From assembly GCF_024868665.1 (NCBI RefSeq), contig NC_079895.1, positions 6,083,069-6,147,068 on the forward strand: DNA of 64,000 bases, in the 5' to 3' direction. This stretch comes from Triplophysa rosa (lineage: Eukaryota > Chordata > Actinopteri > Cypriniformes > Nemacheilidae). The notes below the pieces were generated by a model. That model did no database searches, was not told the origin of the DNA, and saw nothing but the letters and a program-made list of their open reading frames with translations. Below, one piece after another: positions 34,545-45,542 of this stretch. The position numbers were made by a program, and so were the translations under genes. Position 1 is the first letter of the stretch; each line of letters begins with the position of its first letter.

Positions 34545-34893
34545 GAAGAATTGACAAAACATGATAGTGAGTATAAATTCCAGAGATTTATTTACACACC
34601 CTGAATAGATGCCAGATATAACAGCAGGCCATCCCTTAATATTTCCCTCCTGTGTGAAGTTGTTGGATTACTGCTCATCCGAAGTCTTGTGCGCTCTTTC
34701 AAATCAATGGCCAGCATATTGAAAGCTGATGTACTGAGGTAATTACAGCTCTTAATTGTTTTCATCATTCACTGTGCAACTCACTGAAGCACCAGCAGCT
34801 GCTGCGTGACCTGTTGTGTATGTGTGTTATCTTGAAAACGTGTGTCTGTACTGCTTAATGTGCACAAGATCTCTTGAACCAGTGAAATCCAAC
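34545..34893. other. Unique sequence
   Basis: Nothing recognised between the 109-bp repeat and the ACGTCTG-rich element. Confidence 0.3.
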
Positions 34894-35252
34894 CCCAGAT
34901 AGCACAATCCATCTGGTTTACGTCTATTTGACGTCTGCATTTACATCTGCAAGACATCTTAAATACATAGTTTGCTCATCTGCAATACGTCTCGGAGACG
35001 TCTGAACGTCTGTAATACGTCTGCTAAAGATCTGGAGATCTGCTGCTTAAAAACATCTGCTAAACATCTTAGAAAGAGCTGTTGTACATCCATTCTAAAT
35101 CATAACATTACATTACAGACATCTTCTAGATGTCTATATGACGTCTGACAGCAGACATCTCCGAGACGTATTGCAGATGAGCAAACGATGTATTGTAGAT
35201 GTCTTGCAGATGTAAATGCAGACGTAAACCAGATGTATGTGTGCTATCAGGG
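34894..35252. mobile_element. Palindromic MITE rich in ACGTCTG words, CCAGATAGCAC termini
   Basis: The left end CCCAGATAGCACA and right end TGTGCTATCAGGG are inverted. Inside them about 50 bp more pair, for example CATCTGGTTTACGTCT with GACGTAAACCAGATG and TTTACATCTGCAAGACATC with GATGTCTTGCAGATGTAAA. The body repeats ACGTCTG and AGACGTCTG words on both strands. No coding capacity. The superfamily is uncertain, as no target duplication is obvious. Confidence 0.8.
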
Positions 35253-35399
35253 ACATGTGACGTCACAGGTAATGCTCGACAAATGGAATTCAGGCAGGTA
35301 GACCTGTCTTTAAAGGGTTGTGAATTTTTTTCAAAATATTTCAGTTTACCCAGTTTTTTGTATTATTTTCTCACTGTTGTGAGAATAATGTTGTTCTTA

Positions 35400-35507
35400 T
35401 CTTTTCACGTTTCATGAAGGAAGGAAAGTCAAATGAATTTAAATCAACACGAGGGTGAGTAAATAATGACAGAATTAAGATTTTAGGATGAACTGTTTCT
35501 TTAAGAG
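35400..35507 (-). mobile_element. 3' end of the TTAAAGGGATAGTTCACC family (copy 7)
   Basis: CACGAGGGTGAGTAAATAAT followed by GACAGAATTAAGATT and GATGAACTGTTTCTTTAA is the inverted terminus. A TTTAAAGGG left end may lie at about 35311, but the middle is too worn to join them safely. Confidence 0.75.
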
Positions 35508-35907
35508 ATGTAAGTGTTGCAGCATCTCTGTGGTAAAATGTTTTAGTCTCAATTTTTAGTCTCAACTTTAGTTTGCTTTGTGGTCAAAACTCAGTGGTGA
35601 GTGCAGAAAGACTCAGGGCAGTTATTTATTGGGATCCTCAACCAGTGGCCTATGGGCAACATACAGACCAGTAATCATTTTTTATGACATTTCAGTTGAT
35701 TTTGACAAAATCACTGTGCCGTCTGATACATCTGAGTTCTGTCTGCTTCAAACTCAGGGGTGACTTTAAAAGCACAGCGCAGAATAAACTTTGAGCATGT
35801 TTAAACTTGTTTAGCCCTAGCGAAGGTGTTTTCAGTCCCGCTCCTGGAGACCCACAGCAATCCAAACCTTGATGGGCTTCTTCAGGTGAAACATACAGTA
35901 TTGATTT
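35508..35907. other. Unique sequence
   Basis: No gene or repeat recognised. Short frames only. Confidence 0.3.
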
Positions 35908-36040
35908 CCAGTAGCTCAATTAGTAGTACATTCTTTAGCAAAGGTTGTGTAAAGGTTGTGGGTTCGATCTCAGGGGGCACACAAAAATATGCTGCAAGTC
36001 GCTTTGAATAAAAGTGTCTGCCAAATGCATATATGTAACA
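35908..36040 (+). mobile_element. tRNA-derived SINE (HE1-like tail)
   Basis: Head AGTAGCTCAATTAGTAGTAC with a clear B box GGTTCGATCTC at 35961-35971, then the tail AAGTCGCTTTGAATAAAAG, TGTCTGCC and AAATGCATATATGTAAC, matching the conserved tRNA-SINE tail of fish. It is better preserved at the B box than the copy at 31020. Confidence 0.85.
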
Positions 36041-36112
36041 TTAGAAATCCAAGTTAAAGAATGTCGTGGTGATTTGGTTCTGAGTCGTCTACCTTACATA
36101 AAGAGGTTGTAG
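36041..36112. other. Short unique gap
   Basis: Nothing recognised. Confidence 0.3.
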
Positions 36113-36221
36113 AGTTCTGTATCTAGCTGCCTGAGAAGGCGACATTTTTAAGCTTTTGGATGCATCCATTCTGCAGATATGCTGTAGTCGGTCGCATAAG
36201 TTTAAGTGTGAGACCGAAACA
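36113..36221 (+). repeat. 109-bp direct repeat, copy 2
   Basis: Same length and orientation as 34436-34544, with one visible mismatch. The interval between the copies is about 1.57 kb and holds the ACGTCTG-rich MITE, a MITE end and a SINE. Confidence 0.95.
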
Positions 36222-36624
36222 CACTTTTTTTCTCTGACCATTTTTATAGCTATCTGGTAGTTATCCATGTTAAGGGTGTTAAAAGACCAGGGTCAGTTTA
36301 AAATTCAAGATGAAATACAGAAAATTGCATTAATAAAATCGCTTGTGTGTTGCAGCAAAACTTAATGGAGCAACACTTTGGCGAAACCCTTGCAACAACC
36401 CCCTACTGAAATCAGTGATTTGCAGCGTTCCCTGATTCAAATGTGTAAGCACACATAGTATGAGTTTCTACATAGAAAGCTTCTTCAGACTTTTAAAATT
36501 GTATAAATTTTGTATAAAAGCTACGACTTAGTTTTCCTGGGCACGTTCTCTTCATGTTGATACAGGATTGTCATCTTGAGCAGAAAGTTGTACTTGTAAC
36601 ATCTTATTATGTTTAAAATGTAGC
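36222..36624. other. Unique sequence
   Basis: Nothing recognised. Confidence 0.3.
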
Positions 36625-36814
36625 TTAAAGGGATAGTTTGCCCTAGAAAAGATTCAGTCATCATTTTTTTGCCACCATGTCGTTCAAAACCTTTGTATGA
36701 GTCTCTCTTCTGTAAAACGCAAAAGAGGATCTTTTGAGAAATGTCCCAGTGGATTTATGTCCATATGATGGAGGTCAATGAGATTTTTCGTTTTTGAGTG
36801 AACTGTCCCTTTAA
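36625..36814. mobile_element. TTAAAGGGATAGTTCACC family MITE (copy 8, short form)
   Basis: TTAAAGGGATAGTTTGCCC at the left and GAGTGAACTGTCCCTTTAA at the right, 190 bp in all, with CAAAACCTTTGTATGAGTC and the GAAATGTCCCAGTGG module inside. The internal inverted arms of the long form are reduced. Confidence 0.85.
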
Positions 36815-36974
36815 ATCTCAGATATCTCTTCTGAGAAAGACTCAACATTTTAATCAGATCTATATGTTTGACTTTATAATTCTAGATTCTTTTTTTAACA
36901 ATTGGCTCATTTCTTTCTATTTCTTTCTTTCTCCTCAGCAACTTCAGGAGAAACATCCAAGACAAACTTGATAC
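36815..36974. other. Gap between two MITEs with acceptor-like motif
   Basis: A pyrimidine tract ending TTTCTCCTCAG near 36938 looks like a 3' splice site, but no open, domain-bearing exon follows. Confidence 0.25.
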
Positions 36975-37274
36975 TTAAAGGGATAGTTCACCTAAAAAAA
37001 GGAAAATTCTGTCATCATTCACTCAACCTCAGGTTGTTCCAAACCTGTATAAATGTCTTTGTTCTGCTGAACACAAAGAAAGATATTTGGAAGATCTCAC
37101 CCCCCATTGACTCCCATAGTATTTATCTTCCCTACTATGGGAGTCAATGGGGGATTAGATCTGTTTGGTTACTGACATTCTTCCAAATATCTTCCTTATT
37201 TATAAGGGTATGGAGCAATCTAAGGGGGAGTAAATGATGACAACATTTTCATTTTTGGGTGAATATCACTTTAA
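36975..37274. mobile_element. TTAAAGGGATAGTTCACC family MITE (copy 9, complete)
   Basis: TTAAAGGGATAGTTCACCTA at the left, GGGTGAATATCACTTTAA at the right, and inner arms CCCCCATTGACTCCCATAG and CTATGGGAGTCAATGGGGG that pair perfectly over at least 18 bp. This is the cleanest long-form copy in the window. Confidence 0.92.
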
Positions 37275-40157
37275 ATAAAGCACAAACGAGAACTCCCTTA
37301 ATTCTCCTGAGCTATAAGAGCAACTTCTGAGCTTGAGAATTCAGAATCCTCAAATCATCCCGTAGTATCGCTTACAAATCCCCGCACAACACCTCATTCC
37401 TCATTTCCCCTCAGGATTGTGTCTGACATGGGAGAGATCTCTGATTTTCCCGGATCTATCAGTTGTCGCTCTGACGATTGGCGGGCAGATGGGCCGTGGT
37501 GGCGTCAGGGTTGAAATCCAGCGAGCGACGTGTCTCTCCTCATTACTCTCCATTAGGTCGTTGCAGAGTACGACTCCCCACTGACTCGCCATTACTGCCT
37601 AAGAGCCGAACCTGGAGACCCTACCGGGGCCCGTACACACACGCGCACGTCATTTCACACCCCAGTGCCGATAATGGAGGTCACATTGAACCTCATCATA
37701 CTCCCAACCCTCAGCGTTATGGTAATGACAGCGTCTTTGACACCTTAGCAGTCAATTCGACATTCCCTGCGCGACTGATCCGAAGCAGAGAAATACCATG
37801 TACACCGTGCTCTTTCCGATAATTTTTTGTCCCCTCTCTCTTGAGCGAGAGTAAAGCAGTCCGAAGATGAGAGGAGACTCCTCATCAAAGCTCTCAAAGC
37901 GAAGGCCTTATCAAAGGCCCATCCCGAGGAAATCAGAGTCTTGTTTTTCCCTTAAATTTTTCAATTACCGTGCTGATTAAAGGACTTGTGTGATTCAAGC
38001 GAGGTCCCATGGAGCCGATTCCAGAGCGCTCGACCGAAAGCTCAGCTGAGCGAGAGAAGCGCAGGATGAGAGGTGCAGGGTGGTGGATATCATCATTCTC
38101 TGATCTACGCAGTCAAAAGATCTGCTTGTGTCCTGTTTATATAATGTTTCATGCCTGCTTGCTGAAGAGAAGGGCTTTTGGCACTCTTACATCTCTATGT
38201 GTTGCACCGAGGTAAAAAGAGACCTGTGAGATGCTTTTTGGCACGCTAGTAGGCTGGCAGTATTCTTTGTTTTTTACAGGACCATGTTATGAGCTTTGAA
38301 GAAAAAGTTAATCTCACAATTCCCCAGTTATCAGCATCAATACATATATTTATATGCAGAACAATGGCTCAAACCGAATAAAAAGTGTTTAATTTCTATC
38401 CACCATGCTATGGTTATACTACGTGGTTTGGCTTTTAGTATGCACGGAAGTCGTTTTGAATACATAAAAGGCACACATAACCAGATATATTTCAATGTCT
38501 GGTGTATTTTAAATGTGCTATTTAAGCAAAATTGTTCCTGTCCAGTCCTTTAAATGAGCAGTAAAGCATTCAGAATTTGAGCGTCTCAGAGATGAAGCTG
38601 TGTAGTGTATTAGAAAAGGCTGCGGCAGACGGTGTGGGTCAGGGTTGATGTGCTGTTAGAAAGGGCTGGATGAGATATGAGACATCGAGTCTGAGAGAGG
38701 AAGAGAAAGACCAAGGCTGTGCTGTTTATTCCTTCATTACCAGAATAGAGAAGAGAGACACTTAAAGCAACAGCGCTCAGAAATTCAACAACTGGGCCAA
38801 GGCAATCTGAACTGCCTGATTCTTATTTTTTCCCAATTTTTTAATTTGTTGTTATTGGGCTTTTTGTGCTTTTAAATAGTGCAAGTGCAATATGTATTTC
38901 AATGTTGTTCTTCTGCCTGTTCTTTTAGATCCTATTTATTTTCATTTTAAATCAATTGATAACGGGATATTTTTCAATTAAAAGCAATGGTTATTTCCCA
39001 TTTTTCTATTTGTTATTATTAAAATTTATAATAATAATAATACATTTTTTTCATAGTTTCCTAAGAATTCATATGATCTCTGACCCACTATATAGAATTT
39101 CTTCTACATTTTCTTGTATTTTTAAATAAGATAAAAATGTGTTCACAAAAATTTTCACAAATAAGTTTATTATTATAGTTCTTTCAGTTTGTATTTTTTT
39201 TATTTTTTCTTAATCATAATAAAATATGTTTTAAGTAATAATTATAATCCAATGTTTTATTATTCATTGTATTCATTGATTCCAAACATTTTTTAAATTA
39301 TTATACATTTAAAAGTAAACCAACTATTTTAAAACCGTAACATGAATATAATAGAATCCTATAGACCTATTACGATTAAAATTTTACGAAAATGCACAAT
39401 ATTGTCTATATCTCACAAGCGCAACTGTCCTTCTATCCCAACTGATACATTGCACATCGTAACATGTTTGTATTGGCATCATCAGTCTTGAAGTATTTTC
39501 TGCCAGTTTGTGTTGGCAGGTTTATCTACCTCGAGCAGAGGCAGATCTGCTCAAAACAACAGCCATTTTCAAGGCTCTTGTGCTCGCTGACTCCGTGTTT
39601 GCGTTCGCCTCATCGTCGGCTCATTTCAGTAAGGAGCTCTAATTAGCCGAACACAAATCTGTGCCTCTTTTCCCTCAGTTATGTTCTTATATAAGCTCCG
39701 CAGCCAGCAAACAGGTCTGACCTAAAAAGGGAAGGCTTTGGACTCGCTTACACAAATACACTCTCTCGTGTCGCTGAATGAAGAATATGATTTTGTTCTT
39801 AACAGAGATCCGTGGTTGTTTTTCTAATGGAAGTGACAGGGCTAGTTAACACTAGCAAGTGAGCTTTCCTGAACAATAAACCCGCAGAGTAAAAGCTCAG
39901 GAACGACAGAGCGCGGGATATAACAGAGCGGCCCAATTTTACGCCAGGCTGCTTCCCGCCCCAGCCGTCCGCTCGTAACCAACAGGCCTCTTGACGTTAT
40001 AGGGCCCAGGGGAAAATTTTATTGCTCAGAGGCCGCTCTTTTATAGCTCACAAGATTTGATCGTAGTTCTTAGTTGCGTTTCGTTTGAGGATCAACTTGA
40101 TCTTAGATGTTTGCTCATTCAATTTCATTAGAAGTATATAAATATGACTTTTTTATA
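37275..40157. other. Unique stretch with CpG-richer blocks and an AT-rich core
   Basis: 37300-38060 is GC/CpG-richer without repeats and carries overlapping frames (up to 114 codons) on both strands with no domain. 38820-39420 is very AT-rich and empty. 39550-40060 is again GC-richer, with CTCTAATTAGCCG near 39640. The two GC-richer blocks are candidate conserved noncoding elements. Confidence 0.35.
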
Positions 40158-40235
40158 GACATGGCAAATCTGAGCTTAGTCTGTGCCATTTTTTGAGACT
40201 CTAATGAGACATTTGTGAGAGATTTCTTGGTCTGT
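40158..40235. repeat. Fragment of a dispersed fish repeat (shared with 44121-44340)
   Basis: CAAATCTGAGCTTAGTCTG, TGTGCCATTTTTTGAGACTC and GTGAGAGATTTCTTGGTC match 44121-44210 with scattered substitutions. It abuts the hAT MITE that follows. Confidence 0.65.
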
Positions 40236-40570
40236 TTGGGCTGTCAAACGATTAATCGCGATTAATTGCATGCAGAATAAAAGTTTGTGTTGACATAATA
40301 TATGTCTGTGTACTGGTGCATATTCATTTGGTATTTATAAACACAAAAACATACACATACATGCATATATATTTAGGAAATATTCATTCATATTTACCAA
40401 TAATTGAAATGATATATAAACGTTAATTAATTTGTATATTTTTCTTATATGCGTGTATGTGTATGTGTTTATAAAACAAAATTAATATGCACAGTACATA
40501 GACATATATTATGTAAACACAAACTTTGTTCTGGATGCAATTAATTGCGATTAATCGTTTGACAGCCCTA
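40236..40570. mobile_element. hAT-type MITE, TAGGGCTGTCAAACG family (full length)
   Basis: The left end is worn (TTGGGCTGTCAAACG) and the right end intact (CGTTTGACAGCCCTA). At 335 bp it is close to the 343 bp of the copy at 7261, and the palindromic GTTTGTGTTTAC/GTAAACACAAAC arms are present. No 8-bp duplication is seen. Confidence 0.88.
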
Positions 40571-42214
40571 TTTCTCAGCACAACATTGATATGTATGGGA
40601 CTTTATTCTCATTGCTGATTGAAGAAACTGCTGAGAACTTAAAGAGATTTGGGTTTTTTTGTATAGGGGATGCTGCCATTCCCACTGTAAACATCTTCCC
40701 GTAAATCCAACTGGGAAAATCGTATAGCATGTTCTGCCATACAGAGGACAGACAGCTCCGGATGCCACGCTGCCAAACGTGACCCCAAGTGCCCTCGTAG
40801 TAAAACCCGACTGCGTTTCTGAACACAACTGGGCAATTATAATTGCTGCTGGCATATCGGGCCACAATTATCAACGCCGGCTTATTGAGTCTTTAATTGC
40901 CTCATTTAATTTGTTCACATTTGGCGCAGAACAACGTCAACCTGCTGCAGTTGAAAGTGATTAGCTCCAAGGACGTGAGATGCTGAAGACAAGTTTCTGC
41001 TGCCGTTGCCTTCATCTTACCTTCACTTTGAAAAATCACCTGCTATTAGCGGATCCCATGTGAGAACACGCCGTAGATAACGGCAAACTTTTCTCTGCTT
41101 CTGCCTCCACACAGTTTACAGAGTGAAATTTAGAGATATTACGATATTACGCCTGGATTAACGGCTCTTTGTTAACCAGAGGGAGAGCGTCGGTGTGCCT
41201 ATGCATAATTACCTGGTTAGGCATCTAATGAATGAGATAATGTAATAATTTATCCATCAGGCTATTTATTAGGGGAAATTGAAATGTTTTATATAGGAGA
41301 ATTAAGGGAGCAGTCACTTTCACCTCATTTTTAGGAGGAAATAATGAAACATTGATATGAAATGCATGTGTTTGTTGTATTTCATACAAGGGACACTGGT
41401 GTGAAACAACCTTGCTTTCTTCTTTGCAAACAACATTTGTCGATTATGTTGATAACAAAAGGTCACGAGATAAGGAATTGGAGACAATGTCGGGTTTTTT
41501 ATTGTGCCTCGAGGCCTCGGTCCAAAATTAACATACTGTATGTCAAGCATCAAATGTGAGTCAAAATGGCCTTTTCTGAGACAATAAAGTCAACATAATA
41601 TGCAGTTTATATGTGCTTGTTGTATAGAGTAAATAAGAATATATGATAATCTGACCCTCACTGTTGAGTGACATGAAAGATTTACCTAATAAAAGAAATA
41701 ATCTAAAAAGCTTTAAAAGTATATATATATTTTTAATGCTTATTAAAAGTTATTAGGTATGTGATGGTGTGTTTGAACTCTAACAGAAAGTTAACACTAG
41801 TGTTTTTTTTTTACACGGGCACGTCTCTCAACTGCTCACAGAGCAGAACCGGATTTTGTGAGCGTGATTCTCTGAAATCCTTCAGTAAAGACCCCGTACC
41901 CCCTTTTGTCACCGTGTTCTGTTAATGAGCTCCAAACACGAAGAGCTTTCTGTAGATTCAAGCAGGGTTGTGTTGGGTCAGGGTCAGTAAAGTGAGCAGA
42001 GGCCAGTAAAGTATGGAAGACTAAACCGAGTTCTGTCTGTGCTCTACTCTCAAAGTGCACAATGCCACCAACTCTTCTGGAAGTTCGGCTTATCCCCTGG
42101 ATAAGAAACAAGCCCTTTGGTTAGTAGAATATGTTTGGATGTGTTGTGTATGCGGTCAGTGCCAGAGGCGGTTTGCTGTAGGGTGATCATTACCCAACTC
42201 TGCTGTCTGAATAT
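40571..42214. other. Unique sequence with candidate conserved noncoding elements
   Basis: 40660-40970 is GC-richer. 41155-41290 is strikingly motif-dense, with TATGCATAAT near 41200 (POU-like), CTAATGAATGAGATAATG and TTATTAGGGG. No coding frame with a domain; three overlapping minus frames at 40568-40874 show mutual shadowing only. Confidence 0.35.
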
Positions 42215-42740
42215 ACTGTAGTGTAAACATTTAAAACTCCCCTGCCCTGCGTTGACAGTTATATAGTTTGGTATAGTTGTTCCAGAAACTCCAAAGTTTT
42301 TGCATTTTTGCGTGGCAGGCCGTAAGACTCCAAATTAATGTCATGGTATATTTAATATCAGTATGATAATTACTTTTATTTTTAGTTACAGTATTGTAAC
42401 TAAATTCACTGTATTTCACAGTATTGTGTTATACGAAATGTGCATTTTTGTCATATAAAATATTTATACGCAAAAGGTATTACGTAAGCCTGACCCTCAC
42501 AGAAACGCCATGAATTTCACATGAGCAGAAAACATTTGAAACGTGGTTTTGGAACATTTTTTGTGTAAGTCCTATATTTCCATGTAAAACCCATAGGCTC
42601 ACATGTGAAAAGCATGTTTTTTCTGTAATGCTTAATTATTGATAAAAAAATTTTTTCTTTTAATAAGCAAGCAAAAAAAATATTGATAAGTTATGCAATA
42701 AAGCAAAAAAAGCTGCTTCACATAAAGTAACACTTGAGTG
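42215..42740 (+). repeat. Tandem duplication, unit 1 (about 0.53 kb)
   Basis: It shares ordered blocks with 42745-43287: TAAACATTTAAAACTC, GCAGGCCGTAAGACTCC, GGTATTACGTAAGCCTGACC, GAAACGTGGTTTTGGAAC and AAGTTATGCAATAAAGC. Divergence is by both substitutions and indels, so it is not an assembly echo. Unknown family or unique duplicated DNA. Confidence 0.9.
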
Positions 42741-42744
42741 TTTA

Positions 42745-43287
42745 TACTATAGTCGTATAAACATTTAAAACTCTCCTGCCCTGCTTTGGCAGTTCAAGAT
42801 TCAGCATTACTTTTCCATATTTTATTCTGAATTAATTCTTTTTATTATTTTGAATGTCCACGTACAGTTTGGTATAGATGTTCCAGGAACTCAAAAGTTT
42901 TAGCATTTTAGCGGCAGGCCGTAAGACTCCAAATTGATATCATGGTATATTTGATATCAGTATGATAATTACTTTTTATTTGAAATTACAGTATTGTGTT
43001 ATACGAAAGGTACATTTTTGTTATATAAAATATTTCTAAGGTATTACGTAAGCCTGACCCTGACAGAAATGCCATGAATTTCACATGAGCTGAAATATAT
43101 TTGAAACGTGGTTTTGGAACATTTTTGTGTATGTCCTATATTTCCATGTCAAACCCATGGGCTCACATTTGAAAAGCATGTTTTTCTGTAATGCTTAATT
43201 ATAGATTATTAATATGCAAGCAAAATAAATTATAGATAAGTTATGCAATAAAGCAAAAACAGCTGCTTCTCATTATGTAACACTTGA
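42745..43287 (+). repeat. Tandem duplication, unit 2 (about 0.54 kb)
   Basis: Head-to-tail partner of 42215-42740. Near its start it has about 80 bp (GATTCAGCATTACTTTTCC region) absent from unit 1, and it lacks a stretch around the GTAACTAAATTCACTG found in unit 1. Confidence 0.9.
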
Positions 43288-44120
43288 GTTAAAAAACAAA
43301 AAAACAGCAATTCAAATGTGATCAGATGAGTCAAAGCTTGCAGAAAAACACGTAAAAAATGGTAATATTCTGGCTGCTGGGGCGACAAAAAACATAAAGA
43401 ACATTCTTTCTAAAGTAAAATGATATGTTTTTCATGTTATTTTACACCCAACGTGTCAAATTACAGATATGTACTGCAAATGTACATTTCTTTACTGCAT
43501 TTTAAAATGATGTGAAAATGCCAGTTTTTTTTTATCTGATATATGGCCACCTGCTTGCTTCTTTTACAATAAAGAAAGCTGTTTATACTCTAAACACCTG
43601 TCTGCGACACAGCTCTCAAAGTAGTCAATTTTCTGCTGTCAGGTTTTTAGAAACACACCACAAATCTTATACTGCCGTAGCAGAATTTCTTTTGGGTTTA
43701 AACCAAACATCATCAAAGGTGTGAAGAAGCAAAGATTAACATTAAAGATTGCCATCATTTAGAGAAGCAATTTAACATTTATATAGTACAGTGGCAGTTA
43801 AAGTGAACTTTTCTTTTGACCTTTTCGGTAAACTCTTTCTCTCGCTCCTGTACACCCACAGTGACTGATTTTCAGCAAGACAAGGCTCAGTGTAATTCTG
43901 TCATGGGATGCATGGGATGATCTTACTTTAAGATTAAAGTTTGCTCCTTTAGGCTCAGGAGAATCTTAGGTTCTCAGTTGAAGTGTTATCTTCGTCTTGT
44001 ATGTTTTTTTAATTACTTAGGACAAATAGAGGTTGTATAGACACTGTATATAGAGACTACAAAGGTTGGGTAAGATTGATGACTAATGATTGAAATATTT
44101 AATAACATTGATTTTTGGAT
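43288..44120. other. Unique sequence
   Basis: No gene or repeat recognised. A 70-codon frame at 43512-43724 is unremarkable. Confidence 0.3.
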
Positions 44121-44340
44121 ATTGACTTGACAAATCTGAGCTCAGTTTGTGCCATTGTTGAGACTTTTCTTTACCTCTATTGGAGACGATTGTGAGATTT
44201 CTGGGTCTTTTGTTAATGAGAAGTGTATGAGATTGAGTAGACTTAAGCAAAAGGTTCCGTTTACTCTCCATTTGATCTAATCTCCATCTTGAAGAAACAA
44301 CTGAGATGTTAAAAAGATCTCATTTGTGATTTTTCTCAGA
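44121..44340. repeat. Dispersed fish repeat, longer copy
   Basis: It begins near CTTGACAAATCTGAGCTC and continues through GAGATTTCTGGGTC, GAGATTGAGTAGAC, CTCCATTTGATCTAATCTCC and GATCTCATTTGTGATTTTTC. It shares its first 80 bp with 40158-40235, and a weak relative may lie at 63820-63900. Class unknown. Confidence 0.6.
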
Positions 44341-45252
44341 ATTATTGATGCGCCGTCATGACGGCTGTCTTTTAAAACGCATCGATCTACGTTCACCCAT
44401 GGCACCCATCCATCACGGTTATTATTGTCTCAATCCAGAAGCTTGACATGAAGTCACGACCCAGTTTAAAGGTCAAAAGGCACTCCAGTTGTCATCACAA
44501 AGCACTTTGTTCCCCAGGCTCTCTGAGTTAGTATTGTTTACGGGCTTCTGTTTCTAAGTTCTTGTAGTATTTTGTCTGATCTTCTGTTTTTAGCGTGATG
44601 GCTTTTGGCAAGTTCTCATCAGCCACATTTGCATTCCACAATCTTTGGCACGCCACTGTTCAATTGGTGCTTTGAAGGGAAGCTCCCAGATGCACTTATT
44701 TCTGCGCAGTGGTTCGTTTGGGAAACTTTGTTAATTAGTGTGTGTGTGTGTGTGTGTGTGCACGCGCATGCCGCTTGTTTTAGTGTTAATAGAGTCTCAA
44801 GACACCCAGTGCAGAAACGCTTGTTACGATGTCTCCTCCTGTTCCTTCTCACATCCACAAAGATGGCCTCATTCCAGCATTAGAGAGCTCTAGAGCTGGA
44901 GGCCAAGCGTTTGATCGATCTAAAGGTTTGCAGACGTCTTCATCACTTTGTATCATTAGTTTTGTAACGTTGTGAAGTGTGCTCAGAAAGACGGTGCTTT
45001 GCACGGGTTTTCAAAACGTACTTCATCCGCAGCTGAAAAAATGTAAGCGTGGCCACAGTTTATCTGATCTGACATGTGCTGACCACAATTCTAGAATGTG
45101 TTGCAAATCCATTACGGTGCGTAAATGTTTGTACCAGTAAGAATGAAAAATCACAGCTTGTATATCTTTAATGTTTCAATTGTTTCTTCTTGGCAGCAAT
45201 GAGATTAAACAGAGAGCCAAAGGAAACTTGCTTGAGCGAGCTCAGATTTACC
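44341..45252. other. Unique sequence with (TG)n
   Basis: A (TG)12 run lies at 44737-44760. A 92-codon plus frame at 44605-44883 spans it, with a Cys/Val run made by the repeat. No other feature. Confidence 0.35.
44737..44760 (+). repeat. (TG)12 microsatellite
   Basis: Uninterrupted dinucleotide run followed by CACGCGCATG; such runs can adopt Z-DNA. Confidence 0.95.
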
Positions 45253-45535
45253 TAGGGGGACCTCTTTTAGTGCTATATTGAACCCTGTTTTGGTGCTTCA
45301 GAGGTTCTTCAGGGGTTCTTTGGGATGACTGAGGTCCTATATAGGACCGCTGAAGAACCACAGGGGCTTAACAGGTTCTTTATACGGAAACAGTGCTATA
45401 TATGCAGCACCTCGGTCACCCCAAAGAACCTCTGAAGAACCACTGAAGCACCAAGATATGGCGCTAAATAGCACTAAAAGTGGTACCCCTATGATTATAA
45501 GCAAATAACCACTTTTAGTGCTATATAGCACCATT
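45253..45535. mobile_element. Palindromic MITE with TTTTAGTGCTATATAGCACC and GAGGTTCTTC words
   Basis: Left-arm words TAGGGGGACCTCTTTTAGTG, GGTGCTTCAGAGGTTCTTC and GGGGTTCTTTGGG recur inverted as CCCCAAAGAACC, GAAGAACCACTGAAGCACC and CACTAAAAGTGGTACCCCTA, forming a long hairpin over 45253-45490. A further ACCACTTTTAGTGCTATATA end extends to about 45535. No coding capacity. Confidence 0.75.
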
Positions 45536-45542
45536 TTTCTAT

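Noticed and set aside
34436..36221. Short LTR retrotransposon (TRIM) bounded by the 109-bp repeats
   Set aside because: No shared flanking duplication, no primer-binding site after the first repeat, and the repeat extends beyond the TG start.
36915..36945. Splice acceptor TTTCTCCTCAG and downstream exon
   Set aside because: The following open sequence runs straight into a MITE and has no coding character.
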